A DNA stretch of 64,000 nucleotides from JBMNMS01 sp050953445 (GTDB lineage: Bacteria; Bacillota; Clostridia; Peptostreptococcales; Anaerovoracaceae): assembly GCA_050953445.1 (NCBI GenBank), contig JBMNMS010000001.1:1240001-1304000 (forward strand). Direction: 5' to 3'. Below the pieces are notes generated by a model. It was not told where the DNA came from, made no database searches, and saw only the letters and a list, made by a program, of their open reading frames with translations. How positions within the stretch are numbered: the first letter of the stretch is position 1; each line of letters starts with the position of its first letter. Below are positions 1 to 8,607 of this stretch, one piece after another. A program made the translations under genes and the position numbers.

Positions 1-2675
1 GTTCGGTAATTGTAGTAGGGCCGGAATTGAAGTTTTATCAATGCGGATTGCCTAAGAAAATGGCCTTAGAGTTGTTTAAGCCGTTTATAATGAAGCGTTT
101 GGTCGAAGAAGGCCATGCCCATAATATTAAGAGTGCAAAAAGAATGGCTGAAAAGGTCAGACCTGAAGTTTGGGATGTGCTGGATGAGGTGATAAAGGAG
201 CATCCTGTGCTTCTCAATCGTGCTCCCACCCTTCACAGATTAGGAATTCAAGCATTTGAGCCGGTTCTGGTTGAAGGGAAGGCAATCAAGCTTCATCCCC
301 TTGTCTGCACTGCATATAATGCAGACTTTGACGGGGATCAGATGGCGGTTCACGTACCCCTTTCTGTGGAAGCCCAGGCGGAAGCCAGATTTTTAATGCT
401 ATCGGTCAATAATATATTGGCTCCCAAGGACGGATTCCCCATTACGACACCCACACAGGATATGATTTTGGGAAGCTATTACCTGACTCACCCCGGAATG
501 GAAGAACGTAATGTGGAAGCGGAAAAGGGCGATGGAAAGGTTTTCACCGATTATGATGAAATGCTGATGGCATACGCCAATGGGGTGGTTGGTATACATG
601 CAAGGGTCAAGGTAAGGGTTTACGCTGATGGAGATAAGGTTGGGAAATTGGTTGAATCCACCGTTGGCCGATTCATCTTTAACGAGAAGATACCTCAAAC
701 CCTTGGTTATGTAGACAGAGAAAAGGATCCTTACTCACTGGAGATTGATTTCCTTTGTGATAAGAAAAAACTTTCTCAGATAATAGACAGATGTTACAGG
801 AAATATGGAAATACTGTTACGGCGAATATGCTTGACTATATTAAGGATATAGGTTTCCATTATTCAACGGTGGGAGCCATAACCATAAGTGTTTCTGATA
901 TGGAAATACCGGAAGCTAAAAGTGAAATCCTTAAAAATGCTTATGAGATGGTGGATAAATACGGAGCTGCCTACAGAAAGGGACTCATGTCCAACAGTGA
1001 GCGTTATGAAAGGGTAATAAAAACGTGGAATACGGCAACAGATGAGGTTGCCAACGCCTTGATGGATTCCCTTTCAACATTGAACAACCTGTATGTAATG
1101 GCTCATTCAGGTGCCAGGGGAAGCAAAAAACAGATTCAGCAGATAAGCGGTATGAGGGGACTGATGGCAAACGCTTCCGGTCGCACGATTGAGATTCCAA
1201 TAACATCCAATTTCAGGGAAGGTTTATCGGTACTGGAGTATTTCACATCCACAAACGGAGCCAGAAAGGGACTGGCAGATACTGCTTTGCGTACGGCGGA
1301 TTCCGGATATCTGACTCGAAGGTTGGTTGATGTAAGCCATAACGTTATCGTAAGGGAGCAGGATTGTGTAACCGATGAAGGAATTGCGGTAAGAGCCTTT
1401 GCCGATGGCAAGGAAATAATAGAACCCCTCAAGCTCAGGATAATAGGAAGAACGGCATTGACGGATATTGTAAATCCCAAGACCGGTGAAATCATAGTGG
1501 AGGCGGATCATGAAATTATGGAGGATCATGCCGATGCAATCGAGGAAGCTGGAATTGAAGTTGTGGCTATTCGCTCGGTTATGACCTGTAAAAGCACCAA
1601 TGGTATTTGCGGCAAATGTTACGGTCGCAACTTAGCTACAGGGGAGCCGGTGAATATCGGTGAAGCTGTGGGGATTACTGCGGCCCAGTCAATCGGAGAA
1701 CCCGGAACCCAATTGACGATGCGTACCTTCCATACCGGAGGTGTTGCAGGTAGTGATATAACCCAGGGTCTTCCCAGAGTTGAGGAACTATTTGAGGCAA
1801 GAAGACCTAAGGGGCTTGCTGAAATATGTGAGGCCGATGGGACAGTGGTTTCTATAGCTACAAGAAAGGATAATAAAATAGAGGTTCGCATACAGGGCGA
1901 AGAGGAAAAGGCATATGTAGTGCCTTATGGCGCAAGGCTAAGGGTTTCGGAGGGTGACTTCCTTCAAGCCGGCGATGCCATTACCCAGGGACCGTTAAAC
2001 CCTCATGATATATTGCGACTTAACGGGGTGGAAGGTGTCTATCAATATCTGCTCAAGGAAGTTCAGAGAGTTTACAAAAATCAGGGTGTTGACATCAATG
2101 ATAAGCATGTGGAGGTTATAGTGAGCCAAATGCTGGCAAAATGCAGGATAGAGGAATCCGGGGACACAGGGCTCCTTCCGGGCGGGCTGTATAGCCAGTT
2201 GGAGGTCAGGTCTGCCAATGAAGAAGCGGAAAATAGGGGATTGGAGCCTGCTAAAGCTAAAAGGGTACTTTTAGGAATAACCAAAGCCTCTCTGGCCACC
2301 AACTCATTCCTTTCCGCAGCATCCTTCCAGGAGACCACCAGAGTTCTTACAGATGCAGCGATAAAGGGAAAAACGGACTCTTTGCTGGGGCTTAAAGAGA
2401 ATGTTATTATCGGAAAATTGATTCCTGCCGGTACGGGAATGAAGCGCTATAAGAATATAAATGTAGATTATGGTGTAAATACGGAGTATATGGATTCCTT
2501 TAAAAACATGGGTGATGAGGATGATTATACAGATGGAGAGGTATCCGGATCCAGTGCCTATGGCGGCGATGAGGAGAATGCTGCCATGTTCAGGGAAATG
2601 GCAGGCATGTCGGAAACCTTAGAGTACGAGGAGCCCTTTATACAACAGGATGAGAACTTAGAGTATGAGGAATAA
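1..2675 (+). CDS. rpoC: DNA-directed RNA polymerase subunit beta' (3' part, start outside window)
   Basis: Catalytic beta' subunit of RNA polymerase. The open frame runs in from the window edge and about 890 C-terminal residues are present; bacterial beta' is usually near 1200, so the N-terminal zinc ribbon and clamp are missing. The NADFDGD motif, whose three Asp hold the catalytic Mg, is encoded at about 318-338. The second zinc site (a Cys followed by CGKC) is near 1588-1620 and is followed by the bridge-helix/trigger-loop region with its GEPGTQLTMRTFHTGG signature. The tail is very acidic and repeats the pentapeptide LEYEE. Clostridia often have a small L7Ae-type ribosomal protein gene between rpoC and rpsL; here there is only a 141-nt gap containing a promoter. 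Identification is certain. Confidence 0.99.
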   Translation, partial: SVIVVGPELKFYQCGLPKKMALELFKPFIMKRLVEEGHAHNIKSAKRMAEKVRPEVWDVLDEVIKEHPVLLNRAPTLHRLGIQAFEPVLVEGKAIKLHPLVCTAYNADFDGDQMAVHVPLSVEAQAEARFLMLSVNNILAPKDGFPITTPTQDMILGSYYLTHPGMEERNVEAEKGDGKVFTDYDEMLMAYANGVVGIHARVKVRVYADGDKVGKLVESTVGRFIFNEKIPQTLGYVDREKDPYSLEIDFLCDKKKLSQIIDRCYRKYGNTVTANMLDYIKDIGFHYSTVGAITISVSDMEIPEAKSEILKNAYEMVDKYGAAYRKGLMSNSERYERVIKTWNTATDEVANALMDSLSTLNNLYVMAHSGARGSKKQIQQISGMRGLMANASGRTIEIPITSNFREGLSVLEYFTSTNGARKGLADTALRTADSGYLTRRLVDVSHNVIVREQDCVTDEGIAVRAFADGKEIIEPLKLRIIGRTALTDIVNPKTGEIIVEADHEIMEDHADAIEEAGIEVVAIRSVMTCKSTNGICGKCYGRNLATGEPVNIGEAVGITAAQSIGEPGTQLTMRTFHTGGVAGSDITQGLPRVEELFEARRPKGLAEICEADGTVVSIATRKDNKIEVRIQGEEEKAYVVPYGARLRVSEGDFLQAGDAITQGPLNPHDILRLNGVEGVYQYLLKEVQRVYKNQGVDINDKHVEVIVSQMLAKCRIEESGDTGLLPGGLYSQLEVRSANEEAENRGLEPAKAKRVLLGITKASLATNSFLSAASFQETTRVLTDAAIKGKTDSLLGLKENVIIGKLIPAGTGMKRYKNINVDYGVNTEYMDSFKNMGDEDDYTDGEVSGSSAYGGDEENAAMFREMAGMSETLEYEEPFIQQDENLEYEE

Positions 2676-2692
2676 AGAGGAATAAAAAAGAA

Positions 2693-2722
2693 TTGACAAT
2701 ATCGATGACCAGGTGATATACT
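2693..2722 (+). promoter_or_regulatory. Sigma-A-type promoter of the str operon
   Basis: TTGACA at 2693-2698 and TATACT at 2717-2722 are separated by 18 bp. The site lies just after rpoC and about 95 nt before rpsL, so rpsL-rpsG-fusA-tuf can be transcribed independently of rpoBC. The leader holds a small hairpin (TTATGC pairing with GCATAA). Confidence 0.75.
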
Positions 2723-2816
2723 TAGCGATGGCTTAAACTGGGTTATGCTGGCATGTATGGGTCGGCATAATCATAAGAATAAAAATTGCTTGAAATTAGC
2801 AAAGAAAGGAGAAGTA

Positions 2817-3233
2817 ATGCCTACCATTAACCAACTGGTAAGAGAGGGAAGAACGCGTTCCGTTGCCAAATCTCAGGCACCTGCATTGCTGAAAGGTATG
2901 AATTCGCTTAAAAGACAGGCCACCGACATTCAGTCACCGCAAAAAAGAGGCGTGTGCACTTCCGTTAAAACTGTTACCCCTAAAAAACCAAATTCCGCTT
3001 TAAGAAAAGTGGCCAGGGTGCGTCTGACCAATGGTATTGAAGTAACCGCGTACATTCCCGGAATCGGTCATAACTTGCAGGAACATAGCGTTGTGCTGAT
3101 CAGGGGCGGAAGAGTAAAGGATCTTCCCGGTGTAAGATATCATATCGTCAGAGGGGCTTTGGATACCGCCGGAGTAACGGGCAGGGGCCAGGCACGTTCC
3201 AAATATGGAGCGAAAAAAGCAAAAAAGAAATAA
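2817..3233 (+). CDS. rpsL: 30S ribosomal protein S12
   Basis: S12 sits at the decoding centre and helps monitor codon-anticodon fit. The 138-residue length equals that of Bacillus S12. The TPKKPNSALRK loop and the GGRVKDLPG loop carry the lysines whose mutation gives streptomycin resistance, and both are wild type. The frame stays open upstream to 2745, but the ATG at 2817 starts the canonical MPTINQLVR and has GGAG five bases before it. It is the first gene of the str operon, followed by a 135-nt spacer before rpsG. Confidence 0.98.
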   Translation: MPTINQLVREGRTRSVAKSQAPALLKGMNSLKRQATDIQSPQKRGVCTSVKTVTPKKPNSALRKVARVRLTNGIEVTAYIPGIGHNLQEHSVVLIRGGRVKDLPGVRYHIVRGALDTAGVTGRGQARSKYGAKKAKKK

Positions 3234-3368
3234 GATTTGGGAAAAAGTATGTGCCCTTGATATATAGAATTATAGATTAAGCGTGCACCGCGGCCGCCAT
3301 AAGGCAGGTCGAGTACCAAAGCCTGAATATCCTTATGATAAGGATCAGCAGTCAAGGAGGGAAGAGAA
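3234..3368 (+). promoter_or_regulatory. Structured rpsL-rpsG intercistronic spacer
   Basis: This 135-nt spacer is long for a ribosomal operon. It has a perfect 7-bp hairpin, ATCCTTA/TAAGGAT at 3329-3335 and 3339-3345, just before the rpsG Shine-Dalgarno sequence at 3354-3360. In E. coli the corresponding spacer is the S7 autoregulation site; equivalence here is inference. No coding potential is convincing. Confidence 0.4.
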
Positions 3369-3839
3369 GTGCCAAGAAGAGGAGATATCCCAAAGAGGGA
3401 AATACTTCCCGATCCCGTTTACAATAGTGTTGTTGTGGCAAAGCTCATTAACAGCATTATGTTAGACGGAAAAAAGGGAGTAGCTCAGTCAATTGTTTAC
3501 GAAGCATTTGACAAAATCAAAGAGACTACCGGAGAAGAACCTATGGAAATTTTCCAAAAGGCTATTAACAATATCATGCCGGTGGTAGAAGTAAGGGCTA
3601 GGCGTGTTGGCGGTGCCAACTATCAAGTGCCCGTTGAGGTCAGGCCTGAAAGAAGGCAGACTTTAGGTTTACGTTGGCTGACCAGATACACCAGAGCCAG
3701 GGGAGAGCGCACCATGTCGGAGCGTCTCGCCAGAGAACTGATGGATGCTGCAAACAATACAGGGGCTTCCGTAAAGAAACGTGAAGAAACCCATAAGATG
3801 GCAGAAGCCAACAGAGCATTTGCACATTACAGGTGGTAA
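3369..3839 (+). CDS. rpsG: 30S ribosomal protein S7
   Basis: S7 nucleates assembly of the 30S head by binding the 3' major domain of 16S rRNA, and it contacts E-site tRNA. The 156 residues match the family length and begin with the canonical MPRRGDIPKREILPDP. The start codon is GTG, with AAGGAGG eight bases upstream. The gene follows rpsL and precedes fusA as in most bacteria. S7 is the classical feedback regulator of the str operon in E. coli. Confidence 0.98.
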   Translation: MPRRGDIPKREILPDPVYNSVVVAKLINSIMLDGKKGVAQSIVYEAFDKIKETTGEEPMEIFQKAINNIMPVVEVRARRVGGANYQVPVEVRPERRQTLGLRWLTRYTRARGERTMSERLARELMDAANNTGASVKKREETHKMAEANRAFAHYRW

Positions 3840-3868
3840 TTGGCAAAAATTAGCTTGAAGGAAAAAGG

Positions 3869-3898
3869 AAGCTTCTCTGGCATAGGTCGGGGAAGCTT
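3869..3898 (+). promoter_or_regulatory. Hairpin in the rpsG-fusA spacer
   Basis: AAGCTTC at 3869-3875 pairs perfectly with GAAGCTT at 3892-3898 across a 16-nt loop, in the 91-nt spacer before fusA. No U-tract follows, so it is not an intrinsic terminator. It could be a processing or translational control element. Confidence 0.3.
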
Positions 3899-3930
3899 CT
3901 GGAAATTAAAAGCGAAGGGAGGGATTGAGA

Positions 3931-5994
3931 ATGCCTAGAGAATTTCCATTGGAGAGAACGAGAAACATTGGGATTATGGCACATATAGATGCAGGAAAAA
4001 CCACTACAACAGAAAGAATTCTGTTTTATACGGGCAAAACCCATAGGTTGGGAGAGGTTCATGAAGGTGGGGCTACCATGGACTGGATGGAGCAGGAACA
4101 GGAAAGGGGAATCACAATCACTTCTGCCGCTACTACTGCTCAATGGAATAATACGAGAATAAACATAATTGATACACCCGGCCATGTTGACTTTACCGTA
4201 GAGGTGGAAAGGTCTTTAAGGGTGCTGGATGGTGCGGTAACCGTATTGTGTGCCAAGGGAGGAGTTGAACCCCAATCGGAAACGGTATGGAGGCAGGCGG
4301 AGAAGTACGGTGTACCCAGGATGATATTTGTAAACAAGATGGACATTACCGGTGCTGATTTTACCGGCGTTGTTCAAATGGTAAGGGATAGACTTAAAGC
4401 GAATGCTGTTCCAATTCAGTTACCTATAGGAAGCGAAGATACCTTTGTGGGTATGGTGGACCTTGTGAACATGGAGGCAGAAATATATAAGGATGACTTG
4501 GGCAAGGTGTTTGAAGTCACCGATATTCCTCAGGAACTCATGGAGACCGTGGAAAAATGGAGACATAATCTTATGGAGGTAATAGCAGAAAGCGATGAAG
4601 AGTTGCTGATGAAGTACCTGGATGGGGAGGAACTGACTGTAAATGAGATAAAAACAGCCATCAGAAAGATGACTATTGAGGGGAAGATGATTCCCACCTT
4701 ATGCGGTTCATCTTACAAGAATAAGGGTGTGCAACTTTTGCTTGATGCGGTTGTGGACTATATGCCTTCGCCGGTGGATATCCCGCCTATTCAAGGGATA
4801 GATCCCAAGACTGAGAAGATTGTGGAACGCCTATCGGATGATAAGGGACCATTTTCAGCACTGGCGTTTAAGATCATGGCGGATCCATTTGTAGGAAAGC
4901 TAGCTTTCTTTAGGGTTTACTCCGGTAGCGTCAAGGCGGGATCCTATGTCTATAATTCCACCAAGAAAAAGAAGGAAAGATTAGGCAGGATTTTGCAAAT
5001 GCATGCTAACCACAGGGCTGAGTTGGATGAGGTATATGCTGGTGATATAGCGGCGGCGGTGGGCTTGAAGGAGACTACGACGGGGGACACCCTATGCGAT
5101 GAGAAGCATCAAGTTATACTTGAATCCATGGAATTTCCCGATCCCGTTATAGAGATAGCCATAGAACCGAAAACCAAGGTGGGGCAGGACAAGATGGGGA
5201 CGGCATTAGCTAAACTATCGGAGGAGGATCCTACGTTCAGAGCATACACCAATCCGGATACGGGTCAGACTATTATTGCCGGAATGGGTGAATTACATTT
5301 GGAGATCATCGTAGACAGACTTCTGAGGGAGTTTAAGGTGGAAGCCAATGTAGGTAAGCCTCAGGTCTCCTATAAGGAAACCTTTGGCAGCAGTGCTGAT
5401 GTGGATTATAAATATGCTAAGCAGACCGGTGGAAGGGGTCAGTATGGACATGTAAAAATAAGGGTTTATCCCAGGGATCCCGGTTCGGGTTACGAGTTTA
5501 AAAATTCCATCGTTGGCGGAGCCATTCCTAAGGAATACATCGGTAAAATCGATGAAGGGATAAGGGAAGCTATGCAGACGGGTCCTATTGCCGGATACAA
5601 TGTGGTTGACGTGGGAGTGGAGCTATATGACGGCTCATATCATGAGGTTGACTCTTCCGAGATGGCCTTTAAAATAGCCGCATCCATGGCTTTTCGCCAG
5701 GCAGCGGATAAGGCCAAACCAGTTCTTCTGGAACCGATATTTAAAATCGAAGTCACTGCACCGGAAGAATACATGGGAGATGTGATAGGAGATATCAGCT
5801 CTCGCAGAGGCAGAATCGAAGGGACTGACATTAAGTTAGGGGCTGCTGCTATAAAGGGATATGTGCCTTTATCGGAAATGTTTGGATATGCAACAGACCT
5901 CAGATCAAAAACCCAGGGGAGAGGGGTTTATGTAATGCAGTTCGACCATTTCGAGAAGTTACCGGAAAATCTTATGGATAAAATTAATAAATAG
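3931..5994 (+). CDS. fusA: Elongation factor G
   Basis: Ribosome-dependent translocase GTPase. The 687 residues contain the P-loop AHIDAGKTT, switch I ERGITI, the G3 motif DTPGH and the G4 motif NKMD in the first 150 residues, then domains II-V ending in the usual basic tail. The ATG at 3931 lies eight bases after GGGAGGG; a TTG two codons upstream is in frame but would fall too close to that Shine-Dalgarno sequence. It is the third gene of the str operon. There is no sign of an RF3-like or tetracycline-protection variant. Confidence 0.98.
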   Translation: MPREFPLERTRNIGIMAHIDAGKTTTTERILFYTGKTHRLGEVHEGGATMDWMEQEQERGITITSAATTAQWNNTRINIIDTPGHVDFTVEVERSLRVLDGAVTVLCAKGGVEPQSETVWRQAEKYGVPRMIFVNKMDITGADFTGVVQMVRDRLKANAVPIQLPIGSEDTFVGMVDLVNMEAEIYKDDLGKVFEVTDIPQELMETVEKWRHNLMEVIAESDEELLMKYLDGEELTVNEIKTAIRKMTIEGKMIPTLCGSSYKNKGVQLLLDAVVDYMPSPVDIPPIQGIDPKTEKIVERLSDDKGPFSALAFKIMADPFVGKLAFFRVYSGSVKAGSYVYNSTKKKKERLGRILQMHANHRAELDEVYAGDIAAAVGLKETTTGDTLCDEKHQVILESMEFPDPVIEIAIEPKTKVGQDKMGTALAKLSEEDPTFRAYTNPDTGQTIIAGMGELHLEIIVDRLLREFKVEANVGKPQVSYKETFGSSADVDYKYAKQTGGRGQYGHVKIRVYPRDPGSGYEFKNSIVGGAIPKEYIGKIDEGIREAMQTGPIAGYNVVDVGVELYDGSYHEVDSSEMAFKIAASMAFRQAADKAKPVLLEPIFKIEVTAPEEYMGDVIGDISSRRGRIEGTDIKLGAAAIKGYVPLSEMFGYATDLRSKTQGRGVYVMQFDHFEKLPENLMDKINK

Positions 5995-6021
5995 CAAAAG
6001 TCTATATAGGAGGAAAAATCA

Positions 6022-7215
6022 ATGGCAAAATCTAAATTTGAAAGAACGAAGCCCCACGTCAACATAGGTACCATAGGTCACGTAGACCATGGAAAAACCA
6101 CTTTGACTGCGGCGATTACCAAGACGCTAAATCAAAGATACAATTTAGGTCAGATGGTAGCCTTTGACCAGATCGATAAGGCACCGGAGGAAAAGGAAAG
6201 AGGAATAACCATAGCCACATCTCACGTAGAATATGAGACACCGAACAGACACTATGCACACGTAGACTGCCCGGGTCACGCCGACTACGTAAAGAACATG
6301 ATCACCGGAGCCGCACAGATGGACGGAGCAATACTGGTAGTAGCAGCAACGGATGGTCCCATGCCCCAGACCAGGGAGCACATCCTTCTGTCCAGACAGG
6401 TAGGCGTACCCTATATCATAGTATTCCTGAACAAATGTGACATGGTAGATGATGAGGAACTTCTGGATCTGGTAGAGATGGAAGTGAGAGAGCTTTTGGA
6501 CAGCTATGACTTCCCCGGAGATGATACACCGATAATAAGAGGATCGGCTCTTGAAGCCTTGAATAATCCGGAAGGCCCCTGGGGAGATAAGATAGTAGAA
6601 TTATTTGAAGCAGTGGACACATATATTCCCGAGCCACAGCGTGCAGTTGACAAGCCCTTCCTGATGCCGGTAGAAGACGTATTTTCCATAACGGGCCGTG
6701 GAACAGTAGCCACCGGCAGAGTAGAGAGAGGAATCTTGAAGGTATCCGACGAGGTAGAAATCGTAGGGATGACGGAGGAGAGAAGAAAGGTAGTAGTAAC
6801 CGGCGTAGAGATGTTCCGCAAATTGCTGGATCAGGCGGAAGCAGGTGACAACATCGGGGCTTTGTTGAGGGGAGTCCAAAGGACGGATATCGAAAGAGGT
6901 CAGGTTCTTGCCGCAATCGGAAGCATAAATCCCCACACCAAGTTTTCAGCGGAAGTATATGTTTTGAAAAAGGAAGAAGGGGGAAGGCACACACCTTTCT
7001 TTAACGGATACAGACCCCAGTTCTACTTCCGTACAACTGACGTAACCGGGAACATATCCCTGCCCGAGGGAGTTGAAATGTGCATGCCCGGGGATAACAT
7101 CCAGATGGAAATAGAACTGATCACACCCATCGCTATCGAGGAAGGTCTGCGCTTTGCTATCAGGGAAGGCGGACGTACGGTAGGTGCAGGTGTAGTAGCT
7201 GCCATCAAAGAATAG
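6022..7215 (+). CDS. tuf: Elongation factor Tu
   Basis: GTPase that delivers aminoacyl-tRNA to the ribosome. The 397 residues show GHVDHGKTT, the G3 motif DCPGH and the G4 motif NKCD, followed by the two beta-barrel domains. An AGGAGG site precedes the ATG. Codon choice looks constrained, as expected for the most abundant protein. It is the last gene of the str operon, since a strong terminator follows within 50 bp. A second tuf copy elsewhere in the genome is possible but cannot be judged here. Confidence 0.98.
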   Translation: MAKSKFERTKPHVNIGTIGHVDHGKTTLTAAITKTLNQRYNLGQMVAFDQIDKAPEEKERGITIATSHVEYETPNRHYAHVDCPGHADYVKNMITGAAQMDGAILVVAATDGPMPQTREHILLSRQVGVPYIIVFLNKCDMVDDEELLDLVEMEVRELLDSYDFPGDDTPIIRGSALEALNNPEGPWGDKIVELFEAVDTYIPEPQRAVDKPFLMPVEDVFSITGRGTVATGRVERGILKVSDEVEIVGMTEERRKVVVTGVEMFRKLLDQAEAGDNIGALLRGVQRTDIERGQVLAAIGSINPHTKFSAEVYVLKKEEGGRHTPFFNGYRPQFYFRTTDVTGNISLPEGVEMCMPGDNIQMEIELITPIAIEEGLRFAIREGGRTVGAGVVAAIKE

Positions 7216-7235
7216 AATAAAACATAACGAAAGAC

Positions 7236-7266
7236 AAAATTGCCGGGATTGAACCCGGCAATTTTT
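7236..7266. terminator. Bidirectional intrinsic terminator after tuf
   Basis: A perfect 12-bp stem (7236-7247 with 7254-7265) has a six-base loop and ends in T residues on the plus strand. The minus-strand reading also ends in a T-rich tract, so it can serve both tuf and the convergent small membrane-protein gene. Confidence 0.85.
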
Positions 7267-7273
7267 ATGGATA

Positions 7274-7495
7274 TTATTTCCTGAAATAATATCGATTCTG
7301 TTTTCTTGATCTGCTGTTTCCAATGGCATTGAGAACCATGGAAGCGGCTCCAAGCACCATGGAGCCCATGCCAATTAAAATCCATGATCTGCTGCTATCC
7401 AGCGGAATAACATTAGGTTTTGCGATATTAAAGAGAAAAAAAGCAAGTAAAACAGATGCAATTAACAGCATTATGCCGGCTATTCGTCTTTCCAT
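7274..7495 (-). CDS. Small two-helix membrane protein, unknown function
   Basis: A 73-residue protein that I do not recognise as a named family. Two hydrophobic segments, about residues 6-25 and 38-57, are joined by a short polar loop containing DSSRSW, and the C-terminus is basic with an SRSRKQNRYYFRK tail. The ATG at 7495 was chosen because GGAGGA lies four bases upstream; an in-frame start six codons earlier would leave that site inside the gene. It faces tuf and shares its terminator. Nothing links it functionally to translation; it is probably an independent small gene. Confidence 0.6.
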   Translation of the reverse strand: MERRIAGIMLLIASVLLAFFLFNIAKPNVIPLDSSRSWILIGMGSMVLGAASMVLNAIGNSRSRKQNRYYFRK

Positions 7496-7513
7496 TACAT
7501 CCTCCGCAAACAA

Positions 7514-7950
7514 TCATATTTATAGTATATTAACATGATATGGGAAGAAAGGAAAGTCAGAGGATCTTGTCAGAAAATTAGGACATAAGATAATTAAACA
7601 ATATGGAAAATTGACACTTTAATTTAAGCTATTGCCTTTATTCCAACGAGATGATAACATTAACATGAATTGGAAATAAGAGTTGATTATTAAAAAAATG
7701 TTTCACGAATTGTGATAAAGGTTTTACATTAGGGGGAGGAATTAACCCTTTTAAAATAGAGTGCGACAAACCACATACATTAAAAGCCCTTAGGAGGATG
7801 CTCTGCTTCAGCAGGGCATTTTCCTTTTGTAGACAGCATTTCGAAGGGAAATATGAAACACCAGGGGGTGTGTGATTGTTTTGCGGCTGAAACTATTGAA
7901 AACACATGGTTATAAATTCAAAAAAACTTTAGAAATAATTTAAATATAGC
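7514..7950. other. Long non-coding stretch upstream of the S10 promoter
   Basis: About 440 bp hold no convincing gene. It is AT-rich, and its one clear structure is the hairpin at 7792-7828. A TTGACA at 7611 has no acceptable -10 box at the usual distance. Confidence 0.5.
7792..7828 (+). terminator. Terminator-like hairpin with a possible competing stem
   Basis: A 15-bp stem (7792-7806 with 7811-7825, three G-U pairs) closes a TTCA loop and runs into TTT at 7826-7828. Just upstream GCCCT (7786-7790) could instead pair with AGGGC (7813-7817), which lies inside the hairpin. The two pairings exclude each other, as in an attenuator. The transcript it would act on is not identified; it lies about 125 bp before the S10 promoter. 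Confidence 0.4.
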
Positions 7951-7979
7951 TTGCTTTTTGTTTAATACTACTATATACT
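7951..7979 (+). promoter_or_regulatory. Sigma-A-type promoter of the S10 operon
   Basis: TTGCTT at 7951-7956 and TATACT at 7974-7979 are separated by exactly 17 bp. Transcription would start near 7986 and produce a leader of about 195 nt before rpsJ. Confidence 0.75.
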
Positions 7980-7985
7980 TAAAAA

Positions 7986-8180
7986 GCTTGTAATGCGAAG
8001 AGGCGGGAAGTTACCTGGCTATAGGAGAATTTCCGCTGAGAATTGTCCGCTCCGGAAGCGGGCGAGGGGATTCTACAATAATTTGCGTAAAGCAATCAGG
8101 ATACACACGGTTACGTGTAAGATGGGAATCCCTCGTACAATGCATAGCGAAACCGTACGAAAATCAAGGAGGAAAAGAAA
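7986..8180 (+). ncRNA. Structured 5' leader of the S10 operon (candidate ribosomal-protein leader)
   Basis: The leader between the promoter and rpsJ folds by eye into several hairpins. GCGGGAA pairs with TTTCCGC and encloses a smaller CCT/AGG stem. GTCCGCT pairs with AGCGGGC around a CCGGA loop. ACAC pairs with GTGT. TCGTAC pairs with GTACGA just before the rpsJ ribosome binding site. A reading frame through the region (7993-8184) is basic but has no Shine-Dalgarno sequence, so I treat it as non-coding. L4 regulates the S10 operon in E. coli through the leader; which protein would bind here is unknown. Confidence 0.55.
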
Positions 8181-8489
8181 TTGAGCGCACAGAAAATCAG
8201 AATTAAATTGAAGGCATATGATCACAAATCTCTGGATCAATCAGCAGCAAAGATTGTGGAAACAGCCAAGAAAACCGGTGCGGAGGTGTCAGGCCCCATA
8301 CCCTTACCTACTCAGAGAGAGATAGTAACAATCCTGAGGGCAGTTCACAAGTATAAGGATTCCAGGGAACAGTTTGAACAGAGAACCCATAAAAGGCTTA
8401 TCGATATCCTTTCGCCAAGTCCCAAGACTGTTGATGCATTGATGAAATTGGATATGCCTGCTGGGGTTGACATAGAGATTAAGCTGTAA
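8181..8489 (+). CDS. rpsJ: 30S ribosomal protein S10
   Basis: S10 is part of the 30S head and, as NusE, also joins antitermination complexes with NusB. The 102 residues equal the usual family length. The start is TTG, with AAGGAGG upstream, and opens SAQKIRIKLKAYDH. It is the first gene of the S10 operon and is followed by an unusually long spacer of 118 nt before rplC. Confidence 0.98.
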   Translation: MSAQKIRIKLKAYDHKSLDQSAAKIVETAKKTGAEVSGPIPLPTQREIVTILRAVHKYKDSREQFEQRTHKRLIDILSPSPKTVDALMKLDMPAGVDIEIKL

Positions 8490-8607
8490 GAATAAAAACG
8501 AAATACTAAGAATTTAATATAGATTTGAAAAGCAAAGGCTTTTAGAATCTCCACTTAGTATGATTGCCCTTGGGGTAATCCGCTGTAAGAAAACGGGAGG
8601 TAAGAAC

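Noticed and set aside
3283..3465. 60-residue frame overlapping the rpsG start
   Set aside because: It runs out of frame into rpsG and has no start signal.
6416..6994. 192-residue reading frame antisense to tuf
   Set aside because: It is Leu/Pro-rich and arises from the biased codon use of tuf; no ribosome binding site or family likeness.
7611..7640. TTGACA as a promoter upstream of the S10 region
   Set aside because: No acceptable -10 box lies 16-18 bp downstream.
7993..8184. Basic 63-residue reading frame in the S10 leader
   Set aside because: It has no ribosome binding site, coincides with paired RNA stems and ends just inside rpsJ; it is better explained as non-coding leader.
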